Below, piece by piece: positions 26,061 through 34,042 of a stretch of DNA of 64,000 nucleotides. The stretch covers positions 17,538 to 81,537 of the forward strand of contig CALGMT010000013.1 in assembly GCA_937958885.1 (NCBI GenBank). The letters run 5' to 3'. The position numbers and the translations under genes are program-made. The DNA is from an uncultured bacterium (GTDB lineage Bacteria; Verrucomicrobiota; Kiritimatiellia; CAIVKH01). The notes under the pieces were generated by a model that was not told the DNA's origin, ran no database searches, and worked only from the letters and a program-made list of their open reading frames with translations. Positions within the stretch are counted from its first letter, which is position 1. The number at the start of each line of letters is the position of its first letter.

Positions 26061-26854
26061 AGTTGGTTCATCATCTTGTGGGTTTGCGGAATGACGCGGA
26101 CATTCGGGATGTGCGCAAGGCAGCGCGCCTGCCAGTCGAGCAGTTGGTGCGGCGCGGGCGCGCGGCGCGCCTCGCCGAAGGGGGTCATCGGCTGCAGGAT
26201 CAACATCGTCTGCGGCGCGACGTCTCGAATGACCGCGCATGCGGCGTCGAGATCGGCCGGGTCCGTGTCGGCGCTCACGACCGCCTTGGCGAACACATCG
26301 ACTTCATTCTCAACGCAGCGCGCGAGGAATTTGCGATGCCCGCCCCATGCAGCTTCGTTCAAGGTCACGCTGGGCAATTTGATATCCATCGCGGCGAAGT
26401 CGAGCCAGGGGAGCAGCGCATCGAGTTGCGTGTAGAGATCGCCCGCCGTTTCGAGATAGGTCTTCAGCCCGAAATGTTCGATGCGGGGCAGCAGGGCGCG
26501 CAAATAGTCGGGATAAAGCAGCGGTTCGCCGCCGGTGAGGGAGACGGCGTGATGCGGGCCGAACTGTCGGTCGAGCGCGCGAATCCAGTCGAGCAGGGTT
26601 TCAACGGGCAGCGGATTCGGCATCTCGATAAAATCGCGGCGGCCGGGCGTTTGCTCCACGCGGCAGCGCGGCGGCTGATACCCGGGCGGCTGCCACGCGG
26701 TGACGGTTTCCGGCGAATCGCAGAAGGCGCAGCGGCGATGGCATCCATAAAAGCGCACGAAGAGTTGCCGCGCGCCCACGCAGGGGCCTTCGCCCTGGAC
26801 CGAGCTGAAAATTTCCGTGATCGGCGCGGTCAGGCTGGGCGGATTGTCGGTCAC
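26057..26854 (-). CDS. queE: 7-carboxy-7-deazaguanine synthase QueE (radical SAM)
   Basis: A 265-residue radical SAM enzyme that makes 7-carboxy-7-deazaguanine. [20 protein letters not shown] is the classical N-terminal motif, [10 protein letters not shown] is the C-x3-C-x2-C cluster site, and [14 protein letters not shown] is the SAM-binding GGE motif. The GTG at 26854 is chosen since it gives a short natural N-terminus before ITEIFSS. It starts four bases after the stop of the PstS-like gene and overlaps queC downstream. It is somewhat longer than E. coli QueE because of an insert after the cluster (residues about 50-85). Confidence 0.93.
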   Translation of the reverse strand: MTDNPPSLTAPITEIFSSVQGEGPCVGARQLFVRFYGCHRRCAFCDSPETVTAWQPPGYQPPRCRVEQTPGRRDFIEMPNPLPVETLLDWIRALDRQFGPHHAVSLTGGEPLLYPDYLRALLPRIEHFGLKTYLETAGDLYTQLDALLPWLDFAAMDIKLPSVTLNEAAWGGHRKFLARCVENEVDVFAKAVVSADTDPADLDAACAVIRDVAPQTMLILQPMTPFGEARRAPAPHQLLDWQARCLAHIPNVRVIPQTHKMMNQL

Positions 26855-26858
26855 GCGA

Positions 26859-27704
26859 TCAGAGGGTCTCCATGCCCAGCGAGAATCGGCGTTGAAAGCG
26901 CCGGACGAAGCCCGCCTCCTCGATGACGTTTTGTCCCGCGGTGGAGCGGACGAACCGGATAAATTCGGACGCGGCTTTCGATTCGGTTTTGGCGTTCGTG
27001 TAGAAGCGGAGCATCCGCGCGAACGGGTAGAGATTGTCGGACACGGCGAATGGGGTGGGCGCAATGCCGTTGATCGATACCGCGCGAACCGGCAGGCCCG
27101 CGGCGAACGGCAGCGCGATGAAGCCGATGGCGCGAGGGTCGGTGGCGACCGCCTTTCCAATGTCCGAATAAGTGCCGTGGCGAATCGCCGTCTCGCTGTA
27201 GGGGCGTCGCTCCAGCGCGAGTTCCTGAAACCCGAAATGCGTGCCGGCCGACTCGCCGATGATATGGACGGCGATCGGCGAGCTGCGCCCGCCAATCGCC
27301 TGCCAGTTGTCGATCGCGCCGGTGAAGATATCGCGCACCTGGTGATCCGCGAGATTCTTTACAGGATTGTCCGGATGCACAATCACCGCGATGCCGTAGT
27401 AGCCGATGGTGTGGGTGCGCAGTTTGATGCCCCGCGAGCGGGCGAGCCGCGCTTCGTCCTCGTTGATGGGACGCGAGGACGCGGCGATGTCGCATTCGCC
27501 GTCCAACAGCGCGAGGATGCCGAATCCGGAGTGCCGGGCCTCCAAGTCGATGCGCCAATCCGGGCGCGTGCGCGTGAACGCCGAAATCAAGCGCGGACCC
27601 AATTCCTCTCCGAAGGTATTGGACCCCTTGATGGAAAGGGTTTCCGCGAACGCGTGCGCGGTCAATGCGCCTGCCGCGATGATACTGATGAGGGTTGTTT
27701 TCAC
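26859..27704 (-). CDS. PstS-like phosphate-binding periplasmic protein
   Basis: A 281-residue protein with a signal peptide (AHAFAE cleavage). KGSNTFGEELGPRLISAF and DIAASSRPINEDE match the anion-binding segments of the PstS-like_2 family, and DIFTGAIDNWQAIGG and ESAGTHFGFQELAL are its two further hallmarks. It should bind phosphate in the periplasm, but no pstC, pstA, pstB or phoU lies nearby. It lies downstream of a hybrid histidine kinase on the same strand and just before queE. It could act as a scavenging or sensing protein; that is inference. Confidence 0.85.
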   Translation of the reverse strand: MKTTLISIIAAGALTAHAFAETLSIKGSNTFGEELGPRLISAFTRTRPDWRIDLEARHSGFGILALLDGECDIAASSRPINEDEARLARSRGIKLRTHTIGYYGIAVIVHPDNPVKNLADHQVRDIFTGAIDNWQAIGGRSSPIAVHIIGESAGTHFGFQELALERRPYSETAIRHGTYSDIGKAVATDPRAIGFIALPFAAGLPVRAVSINGIAPTPFAVSDNLYPFARMLRFYTNAKTESKAASEFIRFVRSTAGQNVIEEAGFVRRFQRRFSLGMETL

Positions 27705-27763
27705 GGGTTGGTTCTCCGCCTGGTGTCGCTACGCCGCCAGTCAACACCCGTTTGCGGCGCGGG

Positions 27764-30502
27764 TCAAGCGGGAGGCGCGGGCTGGTCGAGCACCTTGCGA
27801 ATGGTTTTCAGCAGGTTGTCGAGCGGGTAGGGCTTTTGGAGGAAGGGATAGCCGCGCTCGCGGATCACCGGCCAGCGCGATTTTTCGTCCATGTAGCCGC
27901 TGGTCAGCAGAAGCCGCAAGTCCGGCCGCTTGCGGCGCAGCGCGTCGGCCAGTTCAAGGCCCGTCTGGTCCGGTAGCACAACGTCGGTGAACAAGAGGTC
28001 GACCTGGCCGTTGATTTGTTCAAACACCTGCGCCGCTGCTGCCGCGTTTTCCGCAACGATGGGGTGGTAGCCGTACTTCCGGAGAGCGGAGACGGTAAAG
28101 TCGCGAACGCCCTGCTCGTCCTCCACCAGCAGGATTCGTTCGTATTTCCCGCGCGGCAAGTCGGGCGCCAATTTCGGTTCTGAATGAGCGTCCGGCGAAA
28201 CGGATTGCTCGACGCTGACCGGCAGATAGATGCGGAATGTCGTGCCGCGTCCGGGTTCGCTGTAGACGTGAATCATGCCTTCGTGTTGCTGCACAATGCC
28301 GTACACCACGGAGAGGCCCAGCCCCGTGCCGCGGCCCGGTCCTTTTGTCGTGAAGAACGGCTCAAAAATGCGATCGCGCACCTCGGGCTTCATGCCCTGT
28401 CCTGTGTCCGTCACATCGAGCACGACAAAGCGGCCATGCCGCCGATCGGGCGAAAACAGGTCGTCCTCCTTGAGCAGGACAATCGAGCTGGTGGCGATCA
28501 CAAGACGGCCGCCGGCGGGCATCGCATCCCGTGCGTTCACGGCCAGATTGACCAGCACCTGCTCGATTTGGCCCGGATCGATGTGCACGGGATCGAGATT
28601 GGGCTCCAGCTCCAGCACGAGCTGGATGTCCTCGCCGATGAGCCTGCGCAGCATCTTCTGCGTGCCGTCAACGAGCGAATTCAAATCGACCGTCCGCGTT
28701 TCGATCAGTTGCTTGCGGCTGAAGGCAAGCAGTTGCCGGGTCAAATCGGCGGCGCGCCGCGCCGCTTTGTCGATCTCCAGCACATCGTCGCGATACGGGT
28801 TCTGCGCCTCCATGTGATCGAGCAGCAGGTGGCTGAACCCTGTGATGGCTTGCAGCAGGTTGTTGAAATCGTGTGCGATTCCGCCGGCGAGGCGTCCGAT
28901 GGTCTCCATCTTCTGCGATTCGAACATGCGCTGCTGCATCACGCGGCGCTCGGTGATGTCCTGCTTGATCGCGACGAAGTGCGTCGGCGTGCCGTCCGCG
29001 CCCAGCACCGGTGTCACCGTCAGTTCTTCCACATAGATGGAGCCGTCCTTTCGGCGGTTGAACAGCTCGCCGCGCCAGAGATTGCCCGCGAGCACGGTGT
29101 TCCACAGATCGGCGTAAAATGCCGCGTCGTGTCGTCCGGACTTGAGAATGCTCGGCGACTTCCCGACCGCCTCTTCGAGGGAATAGCCGGTCAATTCCGT
29201 GAAGGCCTTGTTGACCCATGTGATGACGCCGGTCCGATCGACCAACATGATGCCGTTGGCGGCCGATTCCAGGGCGGCGCTTTGCAGGCGGATGAGTTCG
29301 TTCGCGCGCCGCTGCTCTGTCACGTCGATAAAATTGACCGCAAATTGGCCCTCGCGCGGCCTGAAGGCGATAACCGAGAAATATTTCTTCAGTGCACCGG
29401 AGTACATTTCGAACGCGACCGGCCTGCCGGTTCGCGTGACTTCGCCATAGCGTCGAATCCACTCCGGTTCGGTCCCTGGGAAGACCTCGGTCACGCGCTT
29501 TCCGATCACTTCGTTCCGCCGTTTGCCGGTCATCGCCGTAAAGGCGGGATTCACATCCAAAAAACGGTAGTCGATCGGTTCGCCCTTTTCGTCATAGATC
29601 ATCTCGTGCAGCGCGAATCCGGTGATCAGCGTGTTGAACAACGATTGATAGTGCTGCTCGCTTTCGCGCAGGCGCTCCTCGGCGAGCTTTCGGGCCGTGA
29701 TGTCGCTGGCTGCCGTGATGATACGCCGCGTGCCGTCGGGCAGTGTGATCGCGCGCTCGCGGAGCTCGACCCACCGGGAGGACCCGTCCTTGCGTCGATT
29801 CTCGACCTCGTGGGACAGCGTCTGCCCGTCGAGCAGACGTGCGATGTCCTCGCGGATGCGGTCGTGAAAACGCGGGTCGGCCAATATCTGGATCGGCTGC
29901 CCGATGAGCTCCTCGCGCGTGTAGCCCACGATGTCGCAAAGGGACTGGTTGACGTCGAGGATAACGCCTTCGTCCGATTCCATCACGATGCCGATCGGCG
30001 CCAGCTCGTGCAGGGTGCGGTAGATGCGTTCGCGCTCCGCGGCTGTGCGTTCCTCTTCGATTCGGCGCATGGCGTCTTCCGCCAACGCCCGCTTGCTGGC
30101 GTTCAGTTCCTCAGTGCGATAAGAGACGAGCTTTTCCAGATCGGCGTGCATCTGTTGCAGGCGCGCATGCGCGTGATCGAGGGTGGACAGCAGCCCGTTG
30201 ATTTCGCCCGTCAGTTCCAGAAATTCCGGAGAAACGCCCGGTTCGATCCGCGCCTTGAAATCGGCAAGGGCCCGCGTTTCTCGGATGGCCTCGCTCAGTC
30301 GGCGTACGCGCCGGCCGATCACCGCGTCCATCGTAAAGATGAGGGCGATGCCGCCCAGGGCGCACACGATCGTGATCCGGGCCGCCTCGGATAGCGGCGC
30401 CCCCCAATCCCAACGGGCTGCGAACACCCCAGCCAATACCAGCGCGCACCAGAGCAGCGCGGCCAGGGCCAGCAGCCTCGGTCGTGATAGAAAACGGCTC
30501 AT
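27764..30502 (-). CDS. Hybrid sensor histidine kinase with three PAS domains and a receiver
   Basis: A 912-residue membrane sensor. Two helices lie at about 8-29 and 42-62, with only a short periplasmic loop, then a coiled coil (about 105-165). PAS domains cover about 160-275, 283-398 and 403-520. The HisKA domain has GGIAHDFNNLLQ with the phospho-acceptor His544. The ATPase domain follows (DTGQGMKP; FFTTKGPGRGTGLGLS). The C-terminal receiver has acidic VEDEQGVRD and the phospho-Asp in LLFTDVVLPD. This arrangement is of the His-kinase type in which the receiver modulates the kinase. No output regulator is adjacent. The ATG at 30502 opens the first membrane helix. Confidence 0.92.
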   Translation of the reverse strand: MSRFLSRPRLLALAALLWCALVLAGVFAARWDWGAPLSEAARITIVCALGGIALIFTMDAVIGRRVRRLSEAIRETRALADFKARIEPGVSPEFLELTGEINGLLSTLDHAHARLQQMHADLEKLVSYRTEELNASKRALAEDAMRRIEEERTAAERERIYRTLHELAPIGIVMESDEGVILDVNQSLCDIVGYTREELIGQPIQILADPRFHDRIREDIARLLDGQTLSHEVENRRKDGSSRWVELRERAITLPDGTRRIITAASDITARKLAEERLRESEQHYQSLFNTLITGFALHEMIYDEKGEPIDYRFLDVNPAFTAMTGKRRNEVIGKRVTEVFPGTEPEWIRRYGEVTRTGRPVAFEMYSGALKKYFSVIAFRPREGQFAVNFIDVTEQRRANELIRLQSAALESAANGIMLVDRTGVITWVNKAFTELTGYSLEEAVGKSPSILKSGRHDAAFYADLWNTVLAGNLWRGELFNRRKDGSIYVEELTVTPVLGADGTPTHFVAIKQDITERRVMQQRMFESQKMETIGRLAGGIAHDFNNLLQAITGFSHLLLDHMEAQNPYRDDVLEIDKAARRAADLTRQLLAFSRKQLIETRTVDLNSLVDGTQKMLRRLIGEDIQLVLELEPNLDPVHIDPGQIEQVLVNLAVNARDAMPAGGRLVIATSSIVLLKEDDLFSPDRRHGRFVVLDVTDTGQGMKPEVRDRIFEPFFTTKGPGRGTGLGLSVVYGIVQQHEGMIHVYSEPGRGTTFRIYLPVSVEQSVSPDAHSEPKLAPDLPRGKYERILLVEDEQGVRDFTVSALRKYGYHPIVAENAAAAAQVFEQINGQVDLLFTDVVLPDQTGLELADALRRKRPDLRLLLTSGYMDEKSRWPVIRERGYPFLQKPYPLDNLLKTIRKVLDQPAPPA

Positions 30503-30591
30503 TCTGGAGCCTGTCAGTATAAGAAAAGGGTCGATGCGGGGCGAGCCGGATTTCAACCCCGCACACGATCCGTCGACCGCCACCGCGCCGA

Positions 30592-30972
30592 TCAGCGCAT
30601 TTCCTGCCCGCCGGTCACGTTGATGGCATGGCCGGTCATGTAGCTGGATTGATCGGACGCGAGGAACACCACCCCGTTGGCGACGTCCTCATACCGGCAT
30701 CCGCGCCGCATCGGGACCTGGGCGACAAAAAAATCGCGCACGTCGTCCAGCGTCTTCGCGCCGGGCACTTTGCCCGCGTTGAAGTATTGCACGAACAGGT
30801 CGCGCTGCGGGTCGGTCCACAACGGCGAGTCGAGCAGATTGCCCGGACACACCGCGTTCACGCGGATGCCGAGCGGGGCCATTTCGAGCGCGACGCTCTG
30901 CACGAGGCCGATGCCGCCGAACTTGCTCGCCGCATACGCGGAATTCGCCGCGCTGCCTTTCTTGCCCGACCC
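30592..30972 (-). pseudogene. 3' remnant of a short-chain dehydrogenase (sorbitol-6-phosphate dehydrogenase-like)
   Basis: Only the C-terminal half of an SDR enzyme is present. The frame has NSAYAASKFGGIGLVQS with the catalytic Tyr-x3-Lys, then GIRVNAVCPGNLLDSPLW, VPMRRGCRYEDVANGVVFLA and MTGHAINVTGGQEMR. These segments resemble SrlD-type sorbitol-6-phosphate 2-dehydrogenases. Upstream, similarity stops around 30970 and an in-frame TGA lies at 30999-30997; the Rossmann nucleotide-binding half is missing. A GTG at 30903 could start a 103-residue product, but it would lack the cofactor site and the catalytic Tyr and Lys, so I call it a broken gene. Confidence 0.75.
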
Positions 30973-31161
30973 GTTCCGGCGAATGGGATGCCGCCGTCAA
31001 AAAGTTCAAAGAAATAAAACAGCGTAGCGCGGGATGGCGCTCTCGTGAGAATCGCGCGCGGACGAGAGAACCGCGCTGATTCCCGTCTTGGATGGAGTTA
31101 TTATTCTGCGAGGCGCTGCGCTTGGCGTGAGGGTTGGCCGTACTTGCGCACAGGCTCCTCG
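30973..31161. other. Spacer with no recognisable gene
   Basis: About 190 bp between the SDR remnant and the acyltransferase 3' end. It marks the break point of the truncated dehydrogenase. I see no transposase, attachment site or further part of the lost gene. Confidence 0.5.
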
Positions 31162-32136
31162 TCAGTTGTTTTGAGAGCTAGTCCCCGTGTTGGCGTCCGG
31201 CAACAGGTGGGCGTAGAATGGAAAGTCCTCTTCGCGCGAGCCGGTTGGGCGATATTTCCAGCGCTTGTAGCTCCAGACCCAGGCCTCGGGGTGCGCGCGG
31301 ATTAATGCGGATAACTCGTCCGCGATTCTCGCGGTCACTGTTCGCACCACAGCATCCGAACCGTCGCAATCCGATGGCAGGGGCACTTGAACCATAGGCA
31401 GGGTGCGATAGCGGCCGTCGGGTGTAGGCAGCGCGACGCCGATCACGATGGGCGCGCCGGTGCGCAGCGCGAGCAGCGCGGGCGCAGTGGACATGGTTGC
31501 GGGACGGCCGAGGAAATCCACAAAGATCCCGCCTTCGGCGGGTATCGTATTCTGATCCATCACCAACGCGATCTTGCGTCCGCTGCGCAACGTCTTGAGC
31601 AGCTCGCGCACGGCTCCCTTTCGCGGTATAATCCTCTGTCCGGTGACCCGACGCAGATGGACGAACAGCTCGTTCACCCGCCGGTTCTTGATCGTCGCCG
31701 CAACACTCGCAAGCGGTTCCCCCGTTCGATGGCTTATGGCCATGCCGAGCGCCTCCCAATTGCCCATGTGCGCGGTCACGCAGATCATGGGACCGGGCTT
31801 TAGGACCGGATCGAATGTCGGGTCGAGTTCGACGAGCGATTCGATTTTTTGTGCGGCGTCGCGCGAGAGCCAGAAGACATCGAGCATCGAGAGCGCGAAG
31901 GTGCAGAGCGATTGTTTGAGAATGCCGCGGCGTTCGGATTCGCTGCTGTCGGCGAGCGCGAGCGCTAGATTCGCCTGGGCTATGCGGCGAGTGCGCGTGC
32001 CGCCGAAGTGATAGGCCGCGCTGCCGAGCGCGCGCGCAAGCCGCATCAGCGTAGGGCGGGAAAGCCGCGGCACAACCCGCAGAGCCAGGCGCGCGAGCCA
32101 CAACTCTGGACCGGCTCTTAACCTTCGGCGGATCAT
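31162..32136 (-). CDS. Lipid A biosynthesis acyltransferase (LpxL/HtrB family)
   Basis: A 324-residue membrane-associated acyltransferase that adds a secondary acyl chain to lipid A. The H-x4-[DE] motif is in VTAHMGNWEAL, MDQNTIPAEGGIFVDFLGRPA is the substrate-binding segment, and WVWSYKRWKYRP is the family ending (usually W-x-H-R-R-W). The ATG at 32136 lies only five bases after the CCA end of tRNA-Lys; a longer in-frame start at 32202 would be read out of the tRNA itself and is rejected. The gene is probably read from the tRNA promoter. It implies a lipid-A-containing outer membrane. Confidence 0.9.
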   Translation of the reverse strand: MIRRRLRAGPELWLARLALRVVPRLSRPTLMRLARALGSAAYHFGGTRTRRIAQANLALALADSSESERRGILKQSLCTFALSMLDVFWLSRDAAQKIESLVELDPTFDPVLKPGPMICVTAHMGNWEALGMAISHRTGEPLASVAATIKNRRVNELFVHLRRVTGQRIIPRKGAVRELLKTLRSGRKIALVMDQNTIPAEGGIFVDFLGRPATMSTAPALLALRTGAPIVIGVALPTPDGRYRTLPMVQVPLPSDCDGSDAVVRTVTARIADELSALIRAHPEAWVWSYKRWKYRPTGSREEDFPFYAHLLPDANTGTSSQNN

Positions 32137-32141
32137 GGGAG

Positions 32142-32217
32142 TGGTGAGCCGGGAGGGAATCGAACCCTCGACCACAAGATTAAAAGTCTCGTGCTCTACC
32201 AACTGAGCTACCGGCCC
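32142..32217 (-). tRNA. tRNA-Lys (anticodon UUU)
   Basis: A 76-base tRNA with encoded CCA. The acceptor stem GGGCCGG pairs with CCGGCTC (one G-U pair). D-arm AGCTCAGTTGGTAGAGC, anticodon stem CGAGA/TCTTG with loop CTTTTAA (anticodon TTT), and T-loop GTTCGATTC are all standard. Confidence 0.97.
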
Positions 32218-32237
32218 GGAAGCGCATTCGGACTGAA

Positions 32238-32266
32238 AGAGTAGGGGATGCGGGGGCGCTTGTCAA
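32238..32266 (-). promoter_or_regulatory. Strong promoter for tRNA-Lys and probably the acyltransferase
   Basis: On the minus strand a consensus TTGACA (32266-32261) and TACTCT (32243-32238) are exactly 17 bp apart. Transcription would begin about 10-15 bases before the mature tRNA, leaving a short leader for RNase P. Confidence 0.7.
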
Positions 32267-32509
32267 AAATACCCGCCGGCTTTCTTGACGACTGGAGCAA
32301 GACCGATCGGATCATCGGCCTGCATCTCCCTTGCAACGGCGCATCGCGGATGCCGCAGCCTGCGTGGAAATGAAACATCGAAAATGAACTGGCAGGGCGG
32401 GGCCTCCGGAACCGCCGAATCAAAACCGACGCGGTGATCGCCGCGCCGTCAGCCTCCGCCTCTCCCGCCCGCACATTCGGATTGAATCGCAACACACCTC
32501 GGCATTCGC
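32267..32509. other. Gene-free stretch between tRNA-Lys and psd
   Basis: The gap from 32218 to 32588 holds the tRNA promoter at one end and the psd promoter at the other. Between them I see no coding frame with family features, no recognised RNA gene and no repeat. Confidence 0.5.
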
Positions 32510-32537
32510 TTGCGGGCGGCGCGCGGTTCGGTATAGT
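32510..32537 (+). promoter_or_regulatory. Probable sigma-70 promoter for psd-pssA
   Basis: TTGCGG (32510-32515) and TATAGT (32532-32537) with a 16-bp spacer, about 50 bp before the psd start. Confidence 0.5.
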
Positions 32538-32588
32538 AACGCAATCCTAACATGCAAGGCTCGCGCGGCGCGGGCCGGAACGAATGAC

Positions 32589-33257
32589 GTGAAGCTCGCA
32601 AAAGGTTTTTGGTCCCATACAGGCGTGGTGCTGGCGGCGGGGGGCGGAGTATCCGCCCTTTTTGCTTGGCTCGGCATGTCCTTCGCCCTTCAAATCGCGG
32701 CGGCCGTGACCGCGGCGCTCGTGCTCTTTCTTGTGTATTTTTTCCGCGATCCGGATCGGCCGTCGCTGGCGGACCCGGGGGTCGTGGTATCGGGCGCGGA
32801 CGGCTGGGTCCGTTGCATTGAAGAGATGCCCGAGACTAAATTTCTCAAGACCGACTGTGTGCGGGTCAGCACCTTCCTGACGCCGTTCGACGTGCACGTC
32901 AACCGCGCGCCGATCGCGGGCTCCGTGACCGCGCTCGATTACACTCCGGGCAAGCATTTGCTCACCATCCAACAAGCGGCCTCAGAATACAACGAACACA
33001 GTTCGATTGTAATTGAAGGGCGCCGGACGCGATGTTTGGTCAGGCAGATCGTGGGGCCGATTGTCCGCCGAGTCGTGTATTGGCTCAAGGAGGGCCAGCC
33101 GCTGGAGGCGGGCGAGCGGATCGGGATGATGAAGTTCGGTTCGCGGTTGGATGTGTATCTGCCCGCGGCGGATGTCGAGGTGCTGGTGAAAAAGGGCGAC
33201 CGCGTATTCGCAGGCGTGACCGCGATCGCGCGGATCAAGAAGGGACAGGCATCATGA
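32589..33257 (+). CDS. psd: Phosphatidylserine decarboxylase proenzyme, short (archaeal-type)
   Basis: A 222-residue proenzyme that makes phosphatidylethanolamine. It has N-terminal membrane helices, then FFRDPDRP and DGWV segments, TFLTPFDVHVNRAPIAGSV with the active-site His, and FGSRLDVYLP, where self-cleavage between Gly and Ser creates the pyruvoyl group. The short length and single-helix-pair N-terminus mark the archaeal-type subfamily. The start at 32589 is a GTG; the spacing to the promoter fits. The stop overlaps the pssA ATG, so the two consecutive steps of the pathway are coupled. Confidence 0.93.
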   Translation: MKLAKGFWSHTGVVLAAGGGVSALFAWLGMSFALQIAAAVTAALVLFLVYFFRDPDRPSLADPGVVVSGADGWVRCIEEMPETKFLKTDCVRVSTFLTPFDVHVNRAPIAGSVTALDYTPGKHLLTIQQAASEYNEHSSIVIEGRRTRCLVRQIVGPIVRRVVYWLKEGQPLEAGERIGMMKFGSRLDVYLPAADVEVLVKKGDRVFAGVTAIARIKKGQAS

Positions 33258-34027
33258 TGTGGCGCAAAATCATTCCGAATCTGCTGACGCTCGGCGCGCT
33301 CGCGTGCGCAATGATGAGCCTGATCAAGGCACTGGAAGGAGAGTTTGTCGCCTCGGCCCAGTTCATCATGCTGTGCCTGGCGCTCGACGGGTTGGACGGC
33401 AACGTCGCGCGTTGGTGCCGCGGCTCGACCAAGTTCGGCGCGGAACTGGATACGTTCGTGGATGTGATCGGCTACGGCGTCGCCCCGGCCATTCTCGCCT
33501 ATACGCTGGTGATGAAGGATCATGGCCTGTGGGGCTTGGCGTTTGTCTGCTTCACGCCGATGTCCGGCGCGCTGCGTCTCGCGCGGTTCCGCGTGGTCGA
33601 TCCCTTCCGCGGCCAGCAGGGCTATCTCGGGTTGCCGATCACCGTGAACGCCGGGTGGGTCGCGATGTTCGTGTTCATCACGCAGAGCGGGCTGTTGCGC
33701 GAGGACATTTTCACCCTCCAGGGAGGTCCGCTCGCGGCGCTGGTCTGGACCATTTCGACCGTGATGCTCGTCTTGCAGGTCTCCACGCTGAAGTATGCGA
33801 AGCCGACGAAGGCGCCGTTGTTTTTCTTTGCCGGCATCGCGATGGTGTTGATGTTGTTCCTTCAAGCGGAGGTGGCGCTGGTTTCTGCGTTGGCCATGTG
33901 CGCGTACGGCGTCTTTTACGCCTTCGTCAGTCCCTTCCTGCCGCGTCACGCCGCGCTGGTTGAAAAGGCCGCCGTTGTGCCGGAGACGGAAGAAGAGGAA
34001 GATCCAGTTCGTTTCCGCCCTTCGTAA
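33254..34027 (+). CDS. pssA: CDP-diacylglycerol-serine O-phosphatidyltransferase
   Basis: A 257-residue multi-helix membrane enzyme that makes phosphatidylserine, the substrate of Psd. The CDP-alcohol phosphotransferase motif is complete: DGNVARWCRGSTKFG followed by AELDTFVD (D-G-x2-A-R-x8-G-x3-D-x3-D). PNLLTLGALACAMMSL at the N-terminus is typical. Two ATGs stand side by side at 33254 and 33257; the first overlaps the psd stop as ATGA. The C-terminal tail is acidic (ETEEEEDPVRF). It ends 15 bp before the converging uridylyltransferase. Confidence 0.93.
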   Translation: MMWRKIIPNLLTLGALACAMMSLIKALEGEFVASAQFIMLCLALDGLDGNVARWCRGSTKFGAELDTFVDVIGYGVAPAILAYTLVMKDHGLWGLAFVCFTPMSGALRLARFRVVDPFRGQQGYLGLPITVNAGWVAMFVFITQSGLLREDIFTLQGGPLAALVWTISTVMLVLQVSTLKYAKPTKAPLFFFAGIAMVLMLFLQAEVALVSALAMCAYGVFYAFVSPFLPRHAALVEKAAVVPETEEEEDPVRFRPS

Positions 34028-34042
34028 TCCGGCTTGACCGGA

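Noticed and set aside
30592..30903. Functional 103-residue SDR protein
   Set aside because: It would lack the nucleotide-binding half and the catalytic Tyr/Lys lie upstream of its only start.
32137..32202. Longer acyltransferase start at 32202
   Set aside because: The extra residues are the translation of tRNA-Lys, and family similarity begins at the ATG at 32136.
32267..32509. Possible small RNA or riboswitch upstream of psd
   Set aside because: No known conserved core or convincing terminator hairpin could be recognised.
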